From NCBI GenBank assembly GCA_051953655.1, contig JBQCIO010000227.1, positions 1 to 24,821 of the forward strand: a stretch of DNA of 24,821 nucleotides, in the 5' to 3' direction. The position numbers were made by a program, and so were the translations under genes. The notes beneath the pieces are model-generated. The model searched no databases and was not told the origin of the DNA. It saw nothing but the letters and a program-made list of their open reading frames with translations. This document shows positions 7,367-14,995 of the stretch, in pieces (within the stretch, counting starts at the first letter, position 1; every line of letters begins with the position of its first letter). This stretch comes from JBQCHF01 sp051953655. GTDB lineage: Bacteria; Actinomycetota; Actinomycetes; Motilibacterales; Motilibacteraceae.

Positions 7367-7975
7367 TCAGGGCGCCTCGACGGCCTCGGCGGCCGTCTCG
7401 GCGAGCAGCCGGTCCTCGACCGCGACCTCGTCGTCGGCGGCGTCGTCCAGCCGCACGTGGCTGACCACCGACTGCAGGGCGCGCAGCACCGAGCCGGCCG
7501 TGCCGCCCCAGTTGGACAGGTAGGAGAACTGCCACCACCACAGCGCCTCGAGCGAGCGGCCCGTGCGGTAGTGCTGCAGCCCGTGCACCAGCTCGGTCAC
7601 GATGTCGGCGATGTCGTCCGACAGCCGGCTGGTGAGCAGCTCCGGAGTGCCGGCGTAGGGGTCGAAGACCTCGGTGTACTCGTTGATCGGGTCGAGCAGG
7701 TTCGACAGCGAGTCGCGCAGGCCCTCGACGTCGGGGTCGAAGCCGGCGTCGGGCTCGAACCGCTCCTCCGGGACGACGTCGCTGATCGCGCCGAGCCGGC
7801 CCCCGGCCAGCATGAGCTGGCTGACCTCGAGCAGCAGCAGCGAGATCGCGTGGTCCGGGCTCTCCCCCGCGGCGATCTCGCGGATGGCCACGATGAAGCT
7901 CTGGATCTGGTCGGCGACCTCCGCGGTGAAGTCGGCGAGGTCGTCCGGGAGCGTGCTCTGGCTGGTGGTGGTCAC
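7367..7975 (-). CDS. DUF5063 domain-containing protein
   Basis: A 202-aa acidic, helical protein matching the actinobacterial DUF5063 family, including SLLLLEVSQLMLAGGRLG, YTEVFDPYAGTPE and a Trp-rich ALWWWQFSYLSNWG. It has no membrane segment or recognisable catalytic motif. In many actinobacteria this gene lies directly after recR and before lysC, and the same order is kept here apart from the genes inserted before lysC. The GTG at 7975 follows GAGGGG with a spacer of about 8 nt. Its function is unknown; the steady neighbourhood hints at a link with recombination or simply an old operon. Confidence 0.85.
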   Translation of the reverse strand: MTTTSQSTLPDDLADFTAEVADQIQSFIVAIREIAAGESPDHAISLLLLEVSQLMLAGGRLGAISDVVPEERFEPDAGFDPDVEGLRDSLSNLLDPINEYTEVFDPYAGTPELLTSRLSDDIADIVTELVHGLQHYRTGRSLEALWWWQFSYLSNWGGTAGSVLRALQSVVSHVRLDDAADDEVAVEDRLLAETAAEAVEAP

Positions 7976-8083
7976 GGCGACGTCCCCTCGTTCGTTGCGG
8001 ACCGGGCTGCGCGGGAAGTGGTGCAGGACGTGGTGCGGGCGGCGGTGCCCGCGGCGGTGAGGTGGGCGTGCGACTGACCGTAC

Positions 8084-8683
8084 TCAGACATCGAGGGCCC
8101 TCCTACCCGCGAAAGCCCGTCCCAACGTGACCTCGTCGGCGTACTCGAGGTCACCGCCCACCGGCAGGCCGCTGGCCAGCCGGGTGACGCGCAGCCCCAT
8201 CGGTTTGAGCAGCCGCGCGAGGTAGGTGGCGGTGGCCTCGCCCTCGAGGTTGGGGTCGGTGGCGATGATCACCTCGGTGATCGTGCCATCCGCGAGCCGG
8301 GTCATGAGCTCCTTGAAGCGGAGATCGTCGATACCGACGCCGTCGATCGGGCTGATGGCACCGCCGAGCACGTGGTAGCGACCGCGGAACTCCCGGGTGC
8401 GCTCGATGGCCACGACGTCCTTGGGCTCCTCGACCACGCAGAGCACGCTCGGGTCGCGCCGGGCGTCCAGGCAGATCCGGCACTGCTCGCCCTCGGCCAC
8501 GTTGAAGCAGGTCGCGCAGAAGCGGACCTTCTCCTTCACCTGCTCCAGCGCCGTGACCAGCCGGCGCACGTCGGCCGGGTCGGCGTTGAGCAGGTGGAAG
8601 GCGATGCGCTGCGCGCTCTTGGGACCGACGCCCGGCAGCCGGCCGAGCTCGTCGATGAGGTCCTGGACGACGCCCTCGTACAC
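8084..8683 (-). CDS. recR: Recombination protein RecR
   Basis: A 199-aa protein, the normal RecR length. It forms a DNA-encircling ring and with RecO helps load RecA onto gapped DNA covered by SSB. Domains in order: helix-hairpin-helix (LPGVGPKSAQRIAFHLL, residues ~16-32), a four-cysteine zinc finger (Cys56, 59, 68, 71), the Toprim domain (CVVEEPKDVVAIE, ~82-94, through IIATDPNLEGEATATYLA) and a C-terminal Walker-B-like segment. The GTG at 8683 is 5 nt beyond the ebfC stop, so the two are almost certainly co-translated. The 108 bp to the next gene hold no obvious hairpin. Confidence 0.97.
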   Translation of the reverse strand: MYEGVVQDLIDELGRLPGVGPKSAQRIAFHLLNADPADVRRLVTALEQVKEKVRFCATCFNVAEGEQCRICLDARRDPSVLCVVEEPKDVVAIERTREFRGRYHVLGGAISPIDGVGIDDLRFKELMTRLADGTITEVIIATDPNLEGEATATYLARLLKPMGLRVTRLASGLPVGGDLEYADEVTLGRAFAGRRALDV

Positions 8684-8688
8684 GTCGG

Positions 8689-9108
8689 CTACGCCCCACC
8701 GGGCAGGCCGGGCAGACCGCCGCCCAGCCCGCCGAGGTCGCCACCGCCGAGACCACCGCCGAGACCACCGAGCCCGCCGGCGAGCGGGCCCATGGCGCGC
8801 TGCTGCAGCTGCTCGGCCTTGCCGACGGCGTCGCGCACCGCGGCCAGCACCAGGTCGGCCACCGTCTCGGCGGCGTCGGCGGGCTCGCCCTCCAGGGCGC
8901 GCGGGTCCACCCGCAGGCCCACCAGCTCGCCCTGCCCGGACACGGTGGCGACGACGAGGCTCCCCCCGGCGCTGCCCTCCACCCGGGCGTCGGCCAGCTC
9001 CTGCTGGGCGTCGGCGAGCTGCTGCTGCAGCTGCTGCGCCTGGGCGAGCAGGGCCCCCATGTCGGGCATCCCGCCGCCGGCGCCGCCACTGAACGGGTTG
9101 GTGTCCAC
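8689..9108 (-). CDS. YbaB/EbfC family nucleoid-associated protein
   Basis: A 139-aa protein of the small dimeric DNA-binding family that is nearly always found between dnaX and recR. A Gln-rich helix MGALLAQAQQLQQQLADAQQEL leads into the core VEGSAGGSLVVATVSGQGELVGLRVDP and DLVLAAVRDAVGKAEQL. The last ~35 residues are an unusual Gly/Leu repeat tail (GLGGLGGGLGGG type). The start GTG at 9108 follows a GGAG ribosome site 7 nt upstream. A TAGGCT -10-like element at 9190-9195 suggests its own promoter, which fits its separation from dnaX by 3.4 kb in this genome. (The motif quoted first is 22 residues in the protein; key residues are the Gln-Gln repeats at ~26-36.). Confidence 0.93.
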   Translation of the reverse strand: MDTNPFSGGAGGGMPDMGALLAQAQQLQQQLADAQQELADARVEGSAGGSLVVATVSGQGELVGLRVDPRALEGEPADAAETVADLVLAAVRDAVGKAEQLQQRAMGPLAGGLGGLGGGLGGGDLGGLGGGLPGLPGGA

Positions 9109-9189
9109 GTCGGGTCTCCGCTCGCTCGGGGTGGCACTTGGCTGCTGGGCACGCCGGGACCGCGCCGACGGTCCGGTCGGCGCCCGGCG

Positions 9190-9195
9190 AGCCTA
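9190..9195 (-). promoter_or_regulatory. Candidate -10 element of ebfC-recR
   Basis: TAGGCT on the minus strand, identical to the hexamers before herA-like (17685) and the 17733 gene. It implies a transcript start near 9183 and a leader of about 75 nt. No clear -35 is seen. Confidence 0.4.
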
Positions 9196-9380
9196 CGACG
9201 ACTCGCTGCCGACGTGCCGCCGCATCGGCCCCCTGCCCGTTCCAGCCGCCTCCCACCGCGTGACCTTCCGGCGCGGGTCTCGTTCTCACGACGCCGGGCA
9301 GGACCGGCCGGCACACCGACGGGTCTGATCGACAGGTCAGAGGTCCGGGGACACGACGGGGACGAAGGGGCGGGACGCAG

Positions 9381-9866
9381 GTGACGCGGGATCGGCCGGG
9401 GCGGGACGAGGCGGCGCACGAGCTGGCCGAGTCGGTGGCGCTGGGCCGCCTGGCCTCGGCCGCCGCGCGCGCCGGCGCGGTGCACCTGCTGACGCTCCCC
9501 TCTCACGCACGGGCCGAGGAGCGGGCCCAGCTCGCCCTGCCGGCCCTGGTCCTGCAGGGCGAGCGGCACGAGGTGGTCGTCACCTACCCCGCCGCCCTGG
9601 CCGACCGGGGACTGCCGGTCTGCTACGAGGCCGACGTCTGGGCGCGCGACGACGTCGGGGTCGACTGCGACGTCAGGATCGCGCAGCCGGGCTGGCTGGG
9701 GACGCTCTACTGCGGGCTCGGCCTGGACGCCTCCCCCTCGGCGCTGGACGGCCTGGTGGCGCTGCTGCTGGACCTGCCCTCGCTCACGGAGGCGATCCTG
9801 GCGCAGACCCCCGACCCCGACGTCGCGCTGCGGCTGCTGGTCGCGGTGGAGCCGCGGGAGCCGTAG
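9381..9866 (+). CDS. Conserved-looking protein of unknown function
   Basis: A 161-aa protein, GTG start at 9381 after a G-rich but poorly spaced ribosome site. It has no signal peptide, transmembrane segment or motif I recognise. The middle holds beta-rich stretches (HEVVVTYPAAL, LPVCYEADVWARDDVGVDCDV) and the end a Leu-rich helical part (LDGLVALLLDLPSLTEAILA). Codon use is strongly G/C in third positions like the surrounding genes, supporting a real gene. It is divergent from ebfC and converges on the glycosyltransferase with an 8-bp gap and no palindrome. Confidence 0.6.
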   Translation: MTRDRPGRDEAAHELAESVALGRLASAAARAGAVHLLTLPSHARAEERAQLALPALVLQGERHEVVVTYPAALADRGLPVCYEADVWARDDVGVDCDVRIAQPGWLGTLYCGLGLDASPSALDGLVALLLDLPSLTEAILAQTPDPDVALRLLVAVEPREP

Positions 9867-9874
9867 GGCACGTC

Positions 9875-10996
9875 TCACCGGCCCCGGCCGGACGCGGCGG
9901 CCGCCGCGTGCCGTGCGGGGCGGCCGGCGCCGTGCAGCGCGAGCATCCGCAGCACGGTCGCCGACCAGGGCTGCTCCTCCGCGGCGGTGCGGGCGGCCCG
10001 GCGGGCCTCGGTGCCGGCGGCGAGCACGACCGCCACCGCGTCGAGGTCGTCGGCGGCGACCACCGGGGTGCCGCAGGCGAGCGCCTCGAGCACGGCGACG
10101 TCGTGCCAGCCGGGGTCGGCGGCGGAGACCGGGCCCTGACGGGGACGCGCCGATGACGAGAGCACGACGTCGGCGCAGGCCAGCAGGGTCGGCAGGTCCT
10201 CGTCCGGCACCGGACCGAGCAGCACGTCGTCCGCCGATCCGTCTCCGGAAGGTCCGGGGAGCCGGCCGCAGCCGACCACGGCCAGGCGCACCTGACGGCC
10301 CTCGGCGCGCAGCCGGGCGGCGGCGCGCTGGGCGGCGAGCACGCCCCGGTCCCGCCCGGGGCCCGGCTCGGCGCGGTGCAGCAGCACGGCGTCGACGCCC
10401 GCGGCGAGCCGGGCGCGGGTGGCGGCGTCGGCGCGGCAGGGCGAGCAGCGGACCAGGTCGACGCCGGGCGGGACGGCCACGTGCGGCACGCGGGCGGCGG
10501 CCAGCACCGCAGCGGCCCCGCTGCTCATGGCCACGGACGTGTCGACCGCGGCGGCCGTGCGCGCGGCCAGCCGGACGGCGAACCGTCGGGCGGGGAGCAG
10601 GCCCCGCAGCGGCCCGGGCAGCAGCCCGGCGAGGACGTCGTCCGGGGCCGCGGCGTGCAGCGCGACGCTGGGCACGCCCGCGGCCCGTGCCCACCAGCCC
10701 AGGCCCCGCAGGGTGCCGGGGTCGGACAGTTCCAGCCGGTCCGGCGCGAGCCGGTCCAGCAGCCGGGCCACCCGGTCCGGCTCGACGATCACCCGGCTCC
10801 CGGTGCCGCCCACCACCGGCGCCCGCAGCACCAGGCGGCTGCGGCACCCGTCGTCATCGGTGCGGTCGGCGGGTCCGGGCACGACCAGCACCGGCTCGTG
10901 GCCGGCCGCGGCGTAGCCGGCCGAGAGCGCCGCGAGGGTCGCCTGCAGCCCGCGGGTGTGCGGGCCGACGGCCCCGACGACGTGGACGATGCGCAC
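9875..10996 (-). CDS. GT4-type (GT-B fold) glycosyltransferase
   Basis: A 373-aa protein. The N-terminal Rossmann lobe begins VRIVHVVGAVGPHTRGLQ and contains GYAAAGHEPVLVVPG. The C-terminal lobe has RLAVVGCGRLPG, a nucleotide-sugar region LLGPVPDEDLPTLLACADVVL and the GT4 hallmark VLEALACGTPVVAA, which carries the conserved Glu. It probably transfers a sugar from a nucleotide donor to a lipid or small molecule in the cytoplasm; donor and acceptor are unknown. The core-based start is GTG 10996, though GGGAGG abuts it with no spacer. A GTG at 11116 has a better-spaced ribosome site (GGAAAGG, 5-nt gap) and would add a 40-residue Arg-rich extension starting inside the large palindrome, so the start is uncertain. 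Confidence 0.75.
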   Translation of the reverse strand: MRIVHVVGAVGPHTRGLQATLAALSAGYAAAGHEPVLVVPGPADRTDDDGCRSRLVLRAPVVGGTGSRVIVEPDRVARLLDRLAPDRLELSDPGTLRGLGWWARAAGVPSVALHAAAPDDVLAGLLPGPLRGLLPARRFAVRLAARTAAAVDTSVAMSSGAAAVLAAARVPHVAVPPGVDLVRCSPCRADAATRARLAAGVDAVLLHRAEPGPGRDRGVLAAQRAAARLRAEGRQVRLAVVGCGRLPGPSGDGSADDVLLGPVPDEDLPTLLACADVVLSSSARPRQGPVSAADPGWHDVAVLEALACGTPVVAADDLDAVAVVLAAGTEARRAARTAAEEQPWSATVLRMLALHGAGRPARHAAAAASGRGR

Positions 10997-11099
10997 CCTC
11001 CCAGGGTCGGCAACGCTCGGGGTCGAGATCACCAGCCGCGGGCGTCGGCACGCGGAACAGCGGGTGAACCCTTGCCGCCGGCACCCCCGAGCCCGGTTG

Positions 11100-11189
11100 G
11101 GAACGATCACGTCCACGCGATCCTTTCCTGCTTACCGCGACAGATCTGTCGCGGTAAGCATGGATCGATCACGCCCACGTGATCGTTCC
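11100..11189. repeat. Large nested palindrome with a 32-bp perfect core
   Basis: The core 11129-11160 is a perfect 32-bp palindrome centred on AGATCT, with arms containing TTACCGCGACAGA. Outer arms 11100-11112 (GGAACGATCACGT) and 11177-11189 (ACGTGATCGTTCC) are perfectly complementary over 13 bp, and the intervening flanks pair partly through GATCC and GGATC. The whole could form a 90-nt cruciform or RNA hairpin. It sits between the NlpC/P60 gene and the glycosyltransferase, both on the minus strand, just upstream of the latter. It may be a terminator, an operator (the core) or a mobile palindromic repeat. Confidence 0.75.
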
Positions 11190-11250
11190 GGCCGGGGCCT
11201 GGGGTGGTGATCATCCGACCAGCTCAGTCGGCGAGCCTCAAGGACATGTG

Positions 11251-11288
11251 CCGAAGGGCCGGCTCCTCGAGAGGAGCCGGCCCTTCGG
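11251..11288 (-). terminator. Hairpin terminator of the NlpC/P60 gene
   Basis: Perfect 18-bp inverted repeat (11251-11268 with 11271-11288) around a GA loop, about 80 nt past the stop codon of the wall hydrolase gene. It has no T-run. Confidence 0.85.
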
Positions 11289-11366
11289 GTCGAGCAGGTC
11301 GTGCGGAGGACGCGACGTCAGCGACGCGCGGCTGCCGTGCGGTGCACGGCGGAGCTCAGCGAGCGA

Positions 11367-11849
11367 CTAGCGGACGCGGCCGCCGGTCCACCTGCTGGTC
11401 CAGATCTTCTCCAGGCGGACGCGCGCACCGGTGTGCGGGGCGTGCCAGATCCGGCCGTTACCGGCGTAGATGCCCACGTGGTACACGTTGCGGGTGCTGC
11501 CGGAGTAGAAGAAGACCAGGTCGCCGGGGCGCACGCGCTTGCCGACGTGGATGGTCGCGTAGTACTGCTGCTGCGCCGTGCGGGGCAGGTGCTTGCCGAC
11601 GCGGCGGTAGACGTACTGGGTGTAGCCGGAGCAGTCGAAGCCGCGGGGCGTGGTACCGCCCCAGACGTAGCGCACGCCCTTGTAGTGCGGGGCGACGGCG
11701 AGCGCGCGGCTCGCGGCGGAGACGCTGGCGCTGGCGGGAGCGGCGGTCAGGGTGACCGGGGCGACGACGCCGAAGATGGCGGCGATCGCGATCAGGAACC
11801 CGGCGATCCGGGCATGGGCACGACGAGGCGTCCGCAGGGTCGCGGTCAT
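11367..11849 (-). CDS. Secreted NlpC/P60 family peptidoglycan hydrolase
   Basis: A 160-aa protein. An Arg-rich start, a hydrophobic core (~14-36) and APASAS near residues 38-42 form a signal peptide, so it is exported. The mature part is little more than one NlpC/P60 domain: YVWGGTTPRGFDCSGYTQYV with catalytic Cys73, RPGDLVFF, then NVYHVGIYAG with His124 and WHAP with His136 completing the triad. The family cleaves D-Glu-diaminopimelate bonds in wall peptides. No binding repeats or coiled coil are present, so this is a minimal form. The ATG at 11849 has the site GGAGG about 9 nt upstream. A c-di-AMP riboswitch fills the leader, tying expression to osmotic and wall signalling. Confidence 0.93.
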   Translation of the reverse strand: MTATLRTPRRAHARIAGFLIAIAAIFGVVAPVTLTAAPASASVSAASRALAVAPHYKGVRYVWGGTTPRGFDCSGYTQYVYRRVGKHLPRTAQQQYYATIHVGKRVRPGDLVFFYSGSTRNVYHVGIYAGNGRIWHAPHTGARVRLEKIWTSRWTGGRVR

Positions 11850-11865
11850 GAGGTTGTCCTCCGAA

Positions 11866-12060
11866 CGACGCCTGCGAGAGATGACCTGTCGGGCTCGGGC
11901 GGTCGAAGGTTGCCCGGCCCACCTCGCGGTGGGCTTCGCCCCGAGGACGCCTCACGCGGGCCACGTCCGTGGCCGTTGTGGGCGCCCGTACTGCTGGGTC
12001 TCCCGTTCCTGCCCTCGAGGTTCTGTGCGTCTGGCGTCGGGGGCTGGGCAGGACTCGGCG
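11866..12060 (-). promoter_or_regulatory. c-di-AMP riboswitch (ydaO-yuaA class)
   Basis: Read on the minus strand, the leader of the NlpC/P60 gene carries the conserved blocks of the ydaO class in order: CGCCGAG at the 5' end (12060), GGAACGGGAGACCCAGC, GGGGCGAAGCCC, CGGGCAACCTTCGACC, then CGCCCGAGCCCGACAGG and GCAGGCGTCG closing the structure through CGCC/GGCG. The class senses c-di-AMP and usually turns expression off when it binds; in actinobacteria it often precedes cell-wall hydrolase genes such as this one. The 3' end stops 17 nt before the start codon, and I see no separate terminator hairpin, so control may act on the GGAGG ribosome site. Confidence 0.92.
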
Positions 12061-12082
12061 TGCCCCTCGACGTCCCCGGTCT

Positions 12083-12099
12083 GTCACCGGGTCGTCACA
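12083..12099 (+). promoter_or_regulatory. GTCAC direct repeat, possible MtrA-type operator
   Basis: GTCACC (12083-12088) and GTCACA (12094-12099) are repeated 11 bp apart, about 25-40 bp upstream of the riboswitch. MtrA, an actinobacterial response regulator that controls wall hydrolase genes, binds GTCACA-like direct repeats in mycobacteria. The spacing is not the textbook one, so the match is tentative. Confidence 0.3.
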
Positions 12100-12278
12100 A
12101 TCCTCGGGGCTCACGGCCGGTGCTCAAGCCGAAACAAACGGCAAACTGTTCAAGGAAAGGTAAAGGGCAGGTCTGCCGCTGCTTTGTCGCAGGTGACAGC
12201 GGGATGACGAGCCATCAGCCGAGCGTCATCTCGAGGCCCACGAGCCGGGCGCGAGCACCGCGACCGATCATCCGATCA

Positions 12279-12297
12279 GGCCGGCTTCGAGCCGGCC
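12279..12297 (-). terminator. Possible terminator downstream of dnaX
   Basis: GGCCGGCT and AGCCGGCC pair perfectly around a TCG loop, about 210 nt past the dnaX stop. Its distance from the gene makes the role uncertain. Confidence 0.45.
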
Positions 12298-12504
12298 CGG
12301 CTCCCCCAGCAGCAGGACTGCGCGGTCTGGGGCAGGTCTCCGCAGTCGCTCGTGGATCGGTGAGCGGTCCGTGGCGCCCGTCCGGCGCGGCGGAGGAGTT
12401 CCTCGTCGCGGTGCTCTCCGCGGGACGGCGCCGGTGGGGTCCGACGCTGTGACTGGGCGTGATGCCACGGGCCGCGAGCCCACCACGGCCTCCTGAGACG
12501 TGAC

Positions 12505-14898
12505 CTAGAGCTCGTCGCGCTCCTCGATGACCGTGGCCCCCAGCTCGCGGACGAGCAGCTCGGCGCCGGACAGGCCCGAATCCTCCGCGTCGGGGTCGTC
12601 GTCGCTGGCGACGTCCTGCTCCGGCGGCACCCACCGGCGCGCGGGCTCGCCACGGACCGGTTCGGCCGGCTGCGGGGCGGCCTCCGGGCGCGCGGTGGGC
12701 TGAGCAGTGGACCGGGCCGACGGGCGAGCGCTGCCCTCGGCCCAGGCGCGCGGCGAGGGCGCCGCCCACGGGTCGTCCTCCTCCGGCGGTTCGGGCGGCA
12801 GGGACGGGTCGTCGTCGACCACGACCCGCGGGCTGCGGGTCTCGGTGGCCGGACCTGCCGGGGAGGGAGCCGGTTCGGCGGGGGCGGCCACCGCCTGCGG
12901 GCGGGTGGCGGCCGGGCGAGGGGCCGCCGACGGTGCCGGCCCGGACGCCGCCGGGGGCGCTGCGGGCGCGCCGGCGCGGGACGGCGCCCCGCCGGAGCCG
13001 CCGCCGGCTCCCCCGGCGGCCGACGGGTCGACGATGGCATGAACCTGCACGTCGAGCCCGAGCACGTCGATGAGCGCCTGACGGACCAGCTCGGGGTGGA
13101 CCCCGCGGGCGAACGCGTCGCGCAGGCCGGCGCTGGAGAAGGCGAGGGTGAGGCGGCCGGGGGCCAGGTCGGCCACCTTGGCGTTCTGGCTGACCAGGGT
13201 CCAGGTGGCCCGCTTGAGCACGGCGAGGGCGGAGAGCACCTCGGTCCACAGGCCGCGGACCGCGCCGACGTCGAGCCCGCCCTGGCCCGCCCCGGCCGGG
13301 GGCTCCGACGGACCTGACGGCGGCGGTGCGGACGGGGCTGCGGGTGCGGCGGCCGGCGCGGAGGCCGGCGGCGTCGGACGGGCCGGCGCCCCGTTGCTCC
13401 CGCTGGCCCACTGCGCCGGCACCGCCCACGGGTCGTCCGGCTCAGCGGCCGGGGCGGGGCGTTCGGTGGCGGCCTCGGCCGCGGGGGCGACGGGGGGCTG
13501 CGCGGCGGGCCGCTCGGCAGCGGGGGCCGACGCCTCGGGTCGCTCCGCCGGGGAGGCGGGCGCAGCCGGCGCGGCGACGTCGGCGGCTGCCGGCTCGGGA
13601 GCAGGAACGGCAGCGGGAGCGGGAGCGGGAGCAGCCTCCTCCACCGGTGCGGGTGCGGGCCGCACCGCCGCACGGGCTGCCGCCGGACCGCCGGCCGGCC
13701 CGCCGAGAGCCGGCTCGCCGCCGCTGGGCACGCCGCCCATGGAGAGCCGCCGCTCGAGCCGGTCCAGCCGCGCCTGCAGGCTGCGCTCGTCGTCGTGCGC
13801 CGCGGGCAGCATCACCCGGGCGCACATGAGCTCGAGCTGCAGCCGTGGGGCGGTGGCGCCGCGCATCTCGGTGAGCCCGGTGGCCAGGATGTCGGCCGCG
13901 CGGGACAGCGAGGCCGACCCGAACAGCGCCGCCTGCGAGCGCATCCGCTCGAGCTGGTCGGCCGGGACGTCGTCGAGGATCGTGGCCGCGGCGTCGGGCA
14001 CCGCGGCGATGACGATGAGGTCGCGCAGCCGCTCGAGCAGGTCCTCGGCGAACCGCTTGGGGTCGTGCCCGGCCTCGATGACCCGGTCGACCACGTGGAA
14101 CACCGCCGCGCCGTCGCCGGCCGCGAACGCCTCGACGGCGTCGTCGAGCAGCGCGGCGTCGGTGAAGCCGAGCAGCGAGGTGGCCAGGGCGTAGGTGACG
14201 CCGTCGGCGCCGGCGCCGGCCATGAGCTGGTCCAGCACCGAGAGCGAGTCGCGCACCGAGCCGCGGCCGGCGCGGACCACCAGCGGCAGCACGCCCTTGG
14301 CGACCTCGACGCCCTCGCGCCCGCACAGCTGGGCGAGGTAGTCCTGCAGCCGCCCCGGCGGCACCAGCCGGAACGGGTAGTGGTGGGTGCGCGAGCGGAT
14401 GGTCCCGATGACCTTGTCCGGCTCGGTGGTGGCGAAGATGAACTTCAGGTGCGGCGGGGGCTCCTCCACGATCTTGAGCAGCGCGTTGAAGCCGCTCGTG
14501 GTGACCATGTGGGCCTCGTCGACGATGTAGATCTTGTAGCGCGACGACGCCGGCGCGAAGAAGGCCTTGTCCCGCAGGTCGCGGGCGTCGTCGACGCCGC
14601 CGTGGCTGGCCGCGTCGATCTCGATGACGTCGATGCTGCCCGGGCCGCCGCGGGCCAGCGCCACGCAGGAGTCGCACACGCCGCACGGCTCGGGGGTGGG
14701 CCCCTGCTCGCAGTTGAGCGAGCGGGCCAGGATCCGGGCGCTGGTGGTCTTGCCGCAGCCGCGCGGGCCGCTGAAGAGGTAGGCGTGGTTGACCCGGTCG
14801 TTGCGCAGCGCCTGCATGAGCGGCTCGGTGACGTGCTCCTGACCGATCACCTCGGCGAACGTCTCGGGCCGGTAGCGGCGGTACAGCGCTTGGGACAC
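12505..14898 (-). CDS. dnaX: DNA polymerase III subunit gamma/tau
   Basis: A 797-aa clamp-loader ATPase that organises the replicative polymerase and loads the sliding clamp. It starts VSQALYRRYRPETF. Walker A is GPRGCGKT (44-51), the zinc-binding cysteines are Cys63, 72, 75 and 78, Walker B is YIVDEAH (Asp127-Glu128), and the sensor-1 region IFATTEPDKVIGTI and SRC-like GSVRDSLS follow. Domain III ends near 370. Beyond it a long Ala/Pro-rich linker leads to a small folded tau region (LWTEVLSALAVLKRATWTLVSQ, quoted from ~565) and a second Ala/Pro/Glu-rich tail to the C terminus. I see no slippery sequence for making a separate gamma form. The GTG at 14898 has a TACTGT -10 only 6 nt upstream, so the transcript is probably leaderless. 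Confidence 0.96.
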   Translation of the reverse strand: MSQALYRRYRPETFAEVIGQEHVTEPLMQALRNDRVNHAYLFSGPRGCGKTTSARILARSLNCEQGPTPEPCGVCDSCVALARGGPGSIDVIEIDAASHGGVDDARDLRDKAFFAPASSRYKIYIVDEAHMVTTSGFNALLKIVEEPPPHLKFIFATTEPDKVIGTIRSRTHHYPFRLVPPGRLQDYLAQLCGREGVEVAKGVLPLVVRAGRGSVRDSLSVLDQLMAGAGADGVTYALATSLLGFTDAALLDDAVEAFAAGDGAAVFHVVDRVIEAGHDPKRFAEDLLERLRDLIVIAAVPDAAATILDDVPADQLERMRSQAALFGSASLSRAADILATGLTEMRGATAPRLQLELMCARVMLPAAHDDERSLQARLDRLERRLSMGGVPSGGEPALGGPAGGPAAARAAVRPAPAPVEEAAPAPAPAAVPAPEPAAADVAAPAAPASPAERPEASAPAAERPAAQPPVAPAAEAATERPAPAAEPDDPWAVPAQWASGSNGAPARPTPPASAPAAAPAAPSAPPPSGPSEPPAGAGQGGLDVGAVRGLWTEVLSALAVLKRATWTLVSQNAKVADLAPGRLTLAFSSAGLRDAFARGVHPELVRQALIDVLGLDVQVHAIVDPSAAGGAGGGSGGAPSRAGAPAAPPAASGPAPSAAPRPAATRPQAVAAPAEPAPSPAGPATETRSPRVVVDDDPSLPPEPPEEDDPWAAPSPRAWAEGSARPSARSTAQPTARPEAAPQPAEPVRGEPARRWVPPEQDVASDDDPDAEDSGLSGAELLVRELGATVIEERDEL

Positions 14899-14904
14899 GC
14901 GGGC

Positions 14905-14910
14905 ACAGTA
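14905..14910 (-). promoter_or_regulatory. Leaderless -10 element of dnaX
   Basis: TACTGT on the minus strand, separated by 6 nt from the dnaX GTG at 14898. A start point 6-7 nt downstream would fall on or next to the start codon. The gene has no ribosome site, which agrees. Confidence 0.55.
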
Positions 14911-14982
14911 ACCCGCCCCGGCGACCGTCCCTCGTGCACTGTCCACGGCCGCGCGGTCCACGGGCGCCGTCCAACCCGCCGG

Positions 14983-14988
14983 TAGCGT
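14983..14988 (+). promoter_or_regulatory. Leaderless -10 element of the DUF1707 gene
   Basis: TAGCGT followed by 7 nt and the ATG at 14996. There is no ribosome site, so a leaderless transcript is likely. This element also argues for the ATG over the GTG at 14987, which would overlap the hexamer. Confidence 0.55.
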
Positions 14989-14995
14989 GACCGGC

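Larger units (their letters stand above)
12061..12504. other. Gene-free stretch between dnaX and the riboswitch
   Basis: About 440 bp with no convincing coding frame. The part 12118-12190 is clearly A/T-richer than anything nearby (for example GCCGAAACAAACGGCAAACT) and probably holds the promoter for the riboswitch and NlpC/P60 transcript, though no TAnnnT hexamer stands out at a suitable distance. It also contains a GTCAC direct repeat (12083-12099), repeated CGATCA (CGATCATCCGATCAG, near 12264-12278) and a hairpin at 12279-12297. The part 12300-12504 shows nothing I can name. Confidence 0.6.

Noticed and set aside
8684..9316. Upstream extension of recR through ebfC
   Set aside because: The frame is open but lacks family similarity; recR fits its normal length from the GTG at 8683.
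8151..10847. An 898-codon minus-strand open frame
   Set aside because: It crosses parts of recR, ebfC, the 9381 gene and the glycosyltransferase out of frame and is Arg/Pro/Ala-rich throughout.
11129..11160. The 32-bp palindrome as an attachment or resolution site
   Set aside because: No integrase, transposase or duplicated flank is nearby, so there is nothing to support a recombination role.
12268..12486. Short minus-strand frame downstream of dnaX
   Set aside because: Pro/Arg-rich with no start signal or recognisable similarity.
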